DNA of 49,458 nt from contig CALRHR010000005.1 in NCBI GenBank assembly GCA_943359485.1, positions 1 through 49,458 of the forward strand, read 5' to 3'. The stretch comes from Candidatus Nomurabacteria bacterium (GTDB taxonomy: Bacteria > Patescibacteriota > Minisyncoccia > Phycocordibacterales > UBA9973). Of the stretch, positions 45,624 through 49,458 are shown one piece after another. Made by a program: the position numbers and the translations under genes. Each line of letters begins with the position of its first letter. Within the stretch, counting starts at the first letter, position 1. The notes below the pieces were generated by a model. The model saw only the letters and a list, made by a program, of their open reading frames with translations, had not been told where the DNA came from and did not search any database.

Positions 45624-46010
45624 ATGGATCAAATTTCAAACATGTTAATAATATTGAAGAATGGAGGTAAAGCAGGCAAAGAGTCTGTGTTTTTACCATA
45701 TTCAAAAATGAAACTTGCTATTTTGGAATGTTTAAAGAAAGAAGGATATATCAATGATGTTTCAAAAAAAGTCAGAAAAGATGAACCTGTACTGGAAGTA
45801 ACATTAATTTATACAGACAAAAAACCAAAAATCGCCGAAGTGGAAAGGGTTTCCAAACAATCCCGTCGAGTGTATTTCGGAATGAAAGATATTCATTCAG
45901 TCAGAAACGGTTCCGGGCTTCTGGTGCTCTCCACTCCAAAGGGAATTTTTGGGGGTCGTGAGGCACGCAAGGAGCAGGTCGGGGGAGAAGCTTTATTTAG
46001 AGTCTGGTGA
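45624..46010 (+). CDS. rpsH: Ribosomal protein uS8
   Basis: 128 residues. MDQISNMLIILKNGGKAGKE opens the N-domain and the C-terminal block RNGSGLLVLSTPKGIFGGRE ARKEQVGGEALFRVW matches the uS8 rRNA-binding end, with the STPKG variant of the usual STSxGxM. uS8 is a primary 16S binder; in E. coli it also represses the spc operon by binding at the L5 start region. The heptad hairpins were checked by eye and do not resemble that site. Confidence 0.95.
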   Translation: MDQISNMLIILKNGGKAGKESVFLPYSKMKLAILECLKKEGYINDVSKKVRKDEPVLEVTLIYTDKKPKIAEVERVSKQSRRVYFGMKDIHSVRNGSGLLVLSTPKGIFGGREARKEQVGGEALFRVW

Positions 46011-46015
46011 ATTAA

Positions 46016-46068
46016 TTAGGTTCTAGTTTCTAGGTTCTAGCACCTAGTCACTAGCAACTAGCAACTAA
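46016..46068 (+). repeat. Heptad hairpin, CTAG type, before rplF
   Basis: Left arm TTAGGTTCTAGTTTCTAGG and on; right arm CACTAGCAACTAGCAACTAA; 4 nt before the ATG. The shortest complete copy. Confidence 0.78.
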
Positions 46069-46072
46069 TCAA

Positions 46073-46606
46073 ATGAGTAGAATAGGCAAACAAGAAATAT
46101 TAATACCAACAGGAATCAAAGTCATGCACAGTGACGGTATTTTTACAGTTGTTGGCCCAAAGGGCACTTTATCAAAATCTTTTCGAGATGATATTAGTGT
46201 TACTATTTCCGATAAGGCCATCAATTTAAATATAAAAAGAAACGATAAATTTTCTAAATCTCTCTGGGGTACTTATGCTTCGCATATCAAGAACATGATT
46301 GCTGGCGTACAGGTTCCATACCAAAAGAAACTAATCCTTGAGGGCGTGGGGTTTAAGTCCGAAGTTAAAGGAAATGTTTTTCATTTTGCTCTTGGGTTTT
46401 CTCATCCAGTCATTGTGCCGATTCCAGAGGGAATTACTGCAACTGCAGAAAAAAATGTTATTATGATTTCTGGAATTGACAAGGAATTGGTTGGAAGTTT
46501 CACCGCAGCTATTCGTGCTCTAAAGAAACCGGAACCTTACAAGGGCAAGGGTATGCGTTACGAAGGTGAAGTTATCAGACGCAAGCAGGGCAAGAAGACA
46601 GTATAG
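46073..46606 (+). CDS. rplF: Ribosomal protein uL6
   Basis: 177 residues, standard. MSRIGKQEILIPTGIKVMHS at the start, VGPKGTLSKSFRDDISVTIS, LILEGVGFKSEVKGNVFHFA and the C-terminal PEPYKGKGMRYEGEVIRRKQ GKK match uL6, which supports the factor-binding region near the sarcin-ricin loop. The spacer to rplR is filled by a different hairpin from the heptad family. Confidence 0.97.
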   Translation: MSRIGKQEILIPTGIKVMHSDGIFTVVGPKGTLSKSFRDDISVTISDKAINLNIKRNDKFSKSLWGTYASHIKNMIAGVQVPYQKKLILEGVGFKSEVKGNVFHFALGFSHPVIVPIPEGITATAEKNVIMISGIDKELVGSFTAAIRALKKPEPYKGKGMRYEGEVIRRKQGKKTV

Positions 46607-46665
46607 CACCTCACCCCAGCCCTCTCCTTGTAAAGGAGAGGGGGAAATCAAAAAAACAAAACAAC
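46607..46665 (+). repeat. GC-rich hairpin between rplF and rplR
   Basis: CCCTCTCCTT (46620-46629), loop GTA, AAGGAGAGGG (46633-46642), preceded by CACCTCACCCCAG. This matches the widespread CACCCCAGCCCTCTCC-type intergenic repeat. No T-run follows, so it should not stop transcription into rplR. Confidence 0.6.
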
Positions 46666-47007
46666 ATGCAAAACAAACAAGACAAAAGAATAAGATTAAA
46701 GAAAAAAATCAGAGCAAAAATTCAAGGCACACAGGAGTGTCCTAGGCTTTCTGTTTTTCGTTCCAACAAATTCATCTACGCGCAAGTTATAAACGACACT
46801 ATAGGCAAAACATTAGTGCAAGCGAGTGATCTTAAGATAACTAAAGGTACAAAAAGCGCAAGAGCCAAAGAAGTCGGCCAAAAGGTAGCGGAAGCTTGCA
46901 AGGAGGCAAAGATCAGTGAAGTCGTTTTTGACCGAAATGGATTTAAATATACTGGCAGAATAAAATTAGTAGCAGATGAAGCAAGAGCCGGAGGTCTGAA
47001 GTTTTAA
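46666..47007 (+). CDS. rplR: Ribosomal protein uL18
   Basis: 113 residues. RIRLKKKIRAKIQGTQECPR, LSVFRSNKFIYAQVINDTIG and the C-terminal VVFDRNGFKYTGRIKLVADE ARAGGLKF are the conserved uL18 blocks. It binds 5S rRNA together with uL5. The basic N-terminal extension is short, as usual in bacteria. The heptad hairpin before rpsE follows. Confidence 0.96.
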   Translation: MQNKQDKRIRLKKKIRAKIQGTQECPRLSVFRSNKFIYAQVINDTIGKTLVQASDLKITKGTKSARAKEVGQKVAEACKEAKISEVVFDRNGFKYTGRIKLVADEARAGGLKF

Positions 47008-47013
47008 TAATAA

Positions 47014-47079
47014 TTAGGTTCTAGGTACTAGGTTCTAGGAAAATCACTAGAAACTAGCCACTAGAAACTAGAAACTAAT
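47014..47079 (+). repeat. Heptad hairpin, CTAG type, before rpsE
   Basis: Left arm TTAGGTTCTAGGTACTAGG and on; right arm CACTAGAAACTAGCCACTAG and on, ending 3 nt before the ATG. Regular CTAG spacing of 7 nt. Confidence 0.8.
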
Positions 47080-47082
47080 TCA

Positions 47083-47676
47083 ATGGAAAAAGCAAACGAA
47101 AACATCAGAGACAAAAAGAATAATCGCAGAGGAGGCGGGTCTTTTGGCCGACCCAAACCAGAATTTGATCAAAAGATTCTAAACATTCGTCGCGTAACTC
47201 GAGTGGTCGCTGGTGGGCGTCGATTTTCTTTTTCCGTGGCGTTGGTCGCTGGAGATAAAAAGGGCTCTATCGGACTTGGTCTAGGAAAAGCGGGGGACAC
47301 AGCACTTGCCATAAATAAAGGGTTGCGTAATGCCAAGAAAAACATGATTAAGCTTAAGCTTACCGCGACCATGTCTATACCCCATGATCTTTCTGCAAAA
47401 TTCTCTAGCTCACAAATAATTTTGCGTCCAAATAAAGGTCGCGGACTTGTAGCTGGTTCAGTTATCCGCGATATCGTGAAGCTTTCGGGAATAAAAAACA
47501 TTACCGGCAAGATTATTTCTAATAGTAAAAATAAATTAAACAATGCAAAAGCAGTTATGCTAGCGCTCTCTACGATCTCTTCAAAATACACTAAGCCAGT
47601 AGCTGAAGTTCCGCCAGGGGCTCCAGTAGAAATTCCGATTCCGGCTGATTTACTAAAAATTGCCAAAGAAAAATAA
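47083..47676 (+). CDS. rpsE: Ribosomal protein uS5
   Basis: 197 residues. A Lys/Arg/Asn-rich N-terminal extension of about 30 residues precedes the dsRBD-like core VTRVVAGGRRFSFSVALVAG DKKGSIGLGLGKAGDTALAI; AGSVIRDIVKLSGIKNITGK is in the C-domain. uS5 maintains decoding accuracy and lines the mRNA entrance. The tail VAEVPPGAPVEIPIPADLLK is Pro-rich and longer than usual. rpmD, which normally follows, is absent; rplO comes next. Confidence 0.96.
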   Translation: MEKANENIRDKKNNRRGGGSFGRPKPEFDQKILNIRRVTRVVAGGRRFSFSVALVAGDKKGSIGLGLGKAGDTALAINKGLRNAKKNMIKLKLTATMSIPHDLSAKFSSSQIILRPNKGRGLVAGSVIRDIVKLSGIKNITGKIISNSKNKLNNAKAVMLALSTISSKYTKPVAEVPPGAPVEIPIPADLLKIAKEK

Positions 47677-47689
47677 GTTTAATAGTTAA

Positions 47690-47759
47690 TTAGGCATTAG
47701 GCCCTAGGCACTAGCAAATCAAAAGCTAAAGCCTAAAGTCCTAAAGCCTAGAGCCTAAA
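47690..47759 (+). repeat. Heptad hairpin, TAGGC type, before rplO
   Basis: The left arm (47690-47715) is identical to those before rplE and rpsH. The right arm ends AAAGCCTAGAGCCTAA, 2 nt before the ATG. It occupies the place where rpmD would be. Confidence 0.87.
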
Positions 47760-47761
47760 CA

Positions 47762-48064
47762 ATGCAAATACATAATTTAAAAAGAGCTCATAAGAATAAA
47801 AAAGACCGGATTGTTGGCCGAGGAGGCAAACATGCCAAGACCAGCGGTCGTGGAGGCAAGGGGCAGACTGCTCGTGCTGGTAACAAGCGCCGTCCGGAAC
47901 TTCGTGATATCATAAAGAAGCTACCAAAACTTCGTGGATATCGTTTCAAATCCGTGCGCAAAATAGTTGTTTTAGCAAAAGACAAAATGGCTTCAGATGT
48001 AGAAAAATTTTCTGAAATCCGCAAACGACTGCAAATTAAAGGTAGAAAGATTATTATTAGATAG
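47762..48064 (+). CDS. rplO: Ribosomal protein uL15, C-terminally short
   Basis: 100 residues against about 145 normally. The rRNA-threading N-terminal arm is normal (RIVGRGGKHAKTSGRGGKGQ TARAGNKRRPELRD) and KLPKLRGYRFKS leads into the globular domain, but after FSEIRKRLQIKGRKIIIR the protein stops, so about 45 residues of the globular domain are missing. The remaining bases up to the next hairpin do not continue it in another frame that I can recognise. uL15 assembles late in the 50S subunit. Confidence 0.92.
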   Translation: MQIHNLKRAHKNKKDRIVGRGGKHAKTSGRGGKGQTARAGNKRRPELRDIIKKLPKLRGYRFKSVRKIVVLAKDKMASDVEKFSEIRKRLQIKGRKIIIR

Positions 48065-48067
48065 CAA

Positions 48068-48130
48068 CTAGGCATTAGGCGCTAGCAATTAAAAAAGCTA
48101 AAGCCTAAAGTCCTAAAGCCTAGAGCCTAA
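48068..48130 (+). repeat. Heptad hairpin, TAGGC type, before secY
   Basis: Left arm 48068-48086 (CTAGGCATTAGGCGCTAGC), one heptad shorter than the others; right arm about 48097-48130. It ends 3 nt before the ATG. Confidence 0.83.
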
Positions 48131-48133
48131 AAA

Positions 48134-49420
48134 ATGAATACATTTTTATCTAAAATTAAATTGATTTGGACAGACAAAAGTCTACGCAAAAAAGTTTTGT
48201 TTGTGCTTTTTTCGCTTATAGTATTTAGATTGCTTTCGGCTATTCCCATTCCAGGCATTGATACAGTGGCGCTCAATAGATTTTTGACCAATAACCAATT
48301 TTTTGGCATCTTGAATATATTTTCTGGAGGCGGACTAACGAATCTGTCTGTCATCATGCTTGGTGTTGGTCCTTATATCACCAGTTCGATTATTATGCAG
48401 CTTCTGACCATTATGGTGCCGGCGCTCAAAAAGATTTATAGTGAAGAAGGCGAGGCGGGCAGAAAGAGATTTACCCAGTATTCGAGGTTGTTGACTGTTC
48501 CACTCGCTACTATTCAGGGGTTTGCACTTCTAGCTATTTTAGAAAGCCAGAGTATTTTGGTAAATTTGACGGCTTTTGACAGAGTCACAAATCTAATTAT
48601 TGTCATCGCTGGTTCAGTATTACTGATGTGGATCGGCGAACTCGTATCGGAATTTGGCATAGGGAATGGCGTATCTTTAATTATTTTCGCCGGTATTGTT
48701 TCTAGTCTCCCAGGAGTAGTGGGGAATTTTATTTTTACATATATTTACCCAGTATTTGATTCTAGTATCTTGCCGACCTTGATTGGGTTTCTAGTCTTTG
48801 GATTGATTGTTATTGCGGGTATTGTGCTGGTGACCGAGGCCGAACGGCCTATCCCTGTGACTTATGCCAAGCGGGTGCGGGGCATGAAGGTCTATGGCGG
48901 GGGTTCGACCTATTTACCGCTTCGCGTCAATCAAGCTGGAGTGATCCCAATAATTTTTGCGCTCTCAATATTGCTTTTCCCTCAAATGATTGGTAATTTC
49001 CTTTCTAGATTTGGTCATCCAATCATTGTGAAAATATCACAAGTTTTGTCTTCTTTCTCACAAACATCTTTGCTCTACGCGGTTCTTTATTTCATTCTGG
49101 TATTTCTTTTTACTTATTTTTACACAGCTGTCACTTTCGATCCTGAGGCGCTTTCCACCAATCTGCAAAAAAACGGGGCTTTTATCCCAGGTATTCGTCC
49201 GGGGGCTTCTACTTCCGAGTATATATCTAAAGTTCTAACCCGTATCACTCTACTCGGTGCCGTGTTCCTTGGCTTTATTGCCGTTTTGCCCCTTATCATG
49301 CAATATCTAACGGGTATCACAGCTCTGGCCCTCGGAGGGACCTCAATCCTCATCGTTGTCTCTGTCGTCCTTGACCTCATGAAAAAAATCGACGCGCAAG
49401 TGTCGATGCGAGAGTATTAA
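48134..49420 (+). CDS. secY: Protein translocase subunit SecY
   Basis: 428 residues with ten transmembrane helices. SecY signatures are present: VFRLLSAIPIPGIDTVALNR at helix 1, GVGPYITSSIIMQLLTIMVP in helix 2, the cytoplasmic loop AERPIPVTYAKRVRGMKVYG with the conserved Arg residues that contact SecA and the ribosome, and LRVNQAGVIPIIFALSILLF after it. It forms the protein-conducting channel. As usual it closes the spc group; the next gene lies beyond the window edge. Confidence 0.97.
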   Translation: MNTFLSKIKLIWTDKSLRKKVLFVLFSLIVFRLLSAIPIPGIDTVALNRFLTNNQFFGILNIFSGGGLTNLSVIMLGVGPYITSSIIMQLLTIMVPALKKIYSEEGEAGRKRFTQYSRLLTVPLATIQGFALLAILESQSILVNLTAFDRVTNLIIVIAGSVLLMWIGELVSEFGIGNGVSLIIFAGIVSSLPGVVGNFIFTYIYPVFDSSILPTLIGFLVFGLIVIAGIVLVTEAERPIPVTYAKRVRGMKVYGGGSTYLPLRVNQAGVIPIIFALSILLFPQMIGNFLSRFGHPIIVKISQVLSSFSQTSLLYAVLYFILVFLFTYFYTAVTFDPEALSTNLQKNGAFIPGIRPGASTSEYISKVLTRITLLGAVFLGFIAVLPLIMQYLTGITALALGGTSILIVVSVVLDLMKKIDAQVSMREY

Positions 49421-49458
49421 TTTTCTATCCATTTTTTATACTCTCTCATGATGATTTC

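Noticed and set aside
46607-46665. rplF-rplR hairpin as a member of the heptad family
   Set aside because: It has a continuous 10-bp CT-rich stem without 7-nt periodicity and belongs to a different repeat type.
36643-48130. Repeated spaced elements considered as a CRISPR array
   Set aside because: The spacings are whole genes, units are 7 nt, and there are no cas genes or regular spacers.

Overview
The window looks like a chromosomal segment from a reduced-genome bacterium of the Patescibacteria (CPR), most likely Parcubacteria-like. This placement is inference: there is no rRNA gene here to confirm it. The supporting signs are AT-rich DNA, a ribosomal-protein cluster with no rpmD (uL30) between rpsE and rplO (a published hallmark of CPR), a membrane-anchored Clp ATPase, several unfamiliar secreted or membrane proteins, and almost no Shine-Dalgarno (SD) sequences.

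Layout. Positions 1-5900 hold accessory genes: a DUF2156 fragment, a DMT transporter, a TehB-like methyltransferase, a small membrane protein and a very large secreted lipase-like protein. Positions 6000-10700 hold dksA-like, yifB/comM, a putative zinc protease, a LexA operon and hup. Positions 10850-22750 are housekeeping: rny, a Clp ATPase facing clpP, argH with an amidohydrolase, a trigger factor without its PPIase domain, ppa and nusA. Positions 22900-26600 hold a cysteine-rich discoidin-type surface protein, rpmB and a site-2 protease. From 26600 to the end runs the str-S10-spc region: rpsL-rpsG-fusA, an insert (membrane protein, RelB/YafQ-type toxin-antitoxin, pyrD/pyrE/pyrF), tuf-rpsJ-rplC-rplD-rplW-rplB, an unusual 0.8-kb noncoding stretch, rpsS to rplE, a second insert (small membrane protein, two type IV pseudopilins, an AAA/DUF4143 ATPase), then rpsN-rpsH-rplF-rplR-rpsE-rplO-secY.

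The most interesting content is between the genes. (1) About 15 copies of a heptad-periodic hairpin, built from TAGGC/GCCTA or CTAG units repeating every 7 nt, sit directly before start codons of mostly ribosomal and nucleic-acid genes, always in the same orientation to the downstream gene. (2) A 46-nt two-hairpin leader occurs twice, before the LexA operon's first gene and before rplW, ending one base short of the ATG, with one compensatory base-pair change. (3) Between rplB and rpsS lie a strong terminator, a 36-codon SD-led ORF with its own promoter, and two short hairpin-rich transcription units; one carries an apparently single-stranded 9-nt match to that ORF's SD. (4) Several genes have a -10 box about 6 nt before the ATG, so they look leaderless, while the promoters of rpsL, tuf and rpsS place a small stem-loop at the predicted +1. 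(5) The first 23 nt of rplV are duplicated upstream as a 7-codon mini-ORF.

Together these suggest that ribosome and stress-response genes here rely on leader RNA structures and leaderless starts rather than SD pairing. The sequence features are directly visible; their functions are hypotheses.
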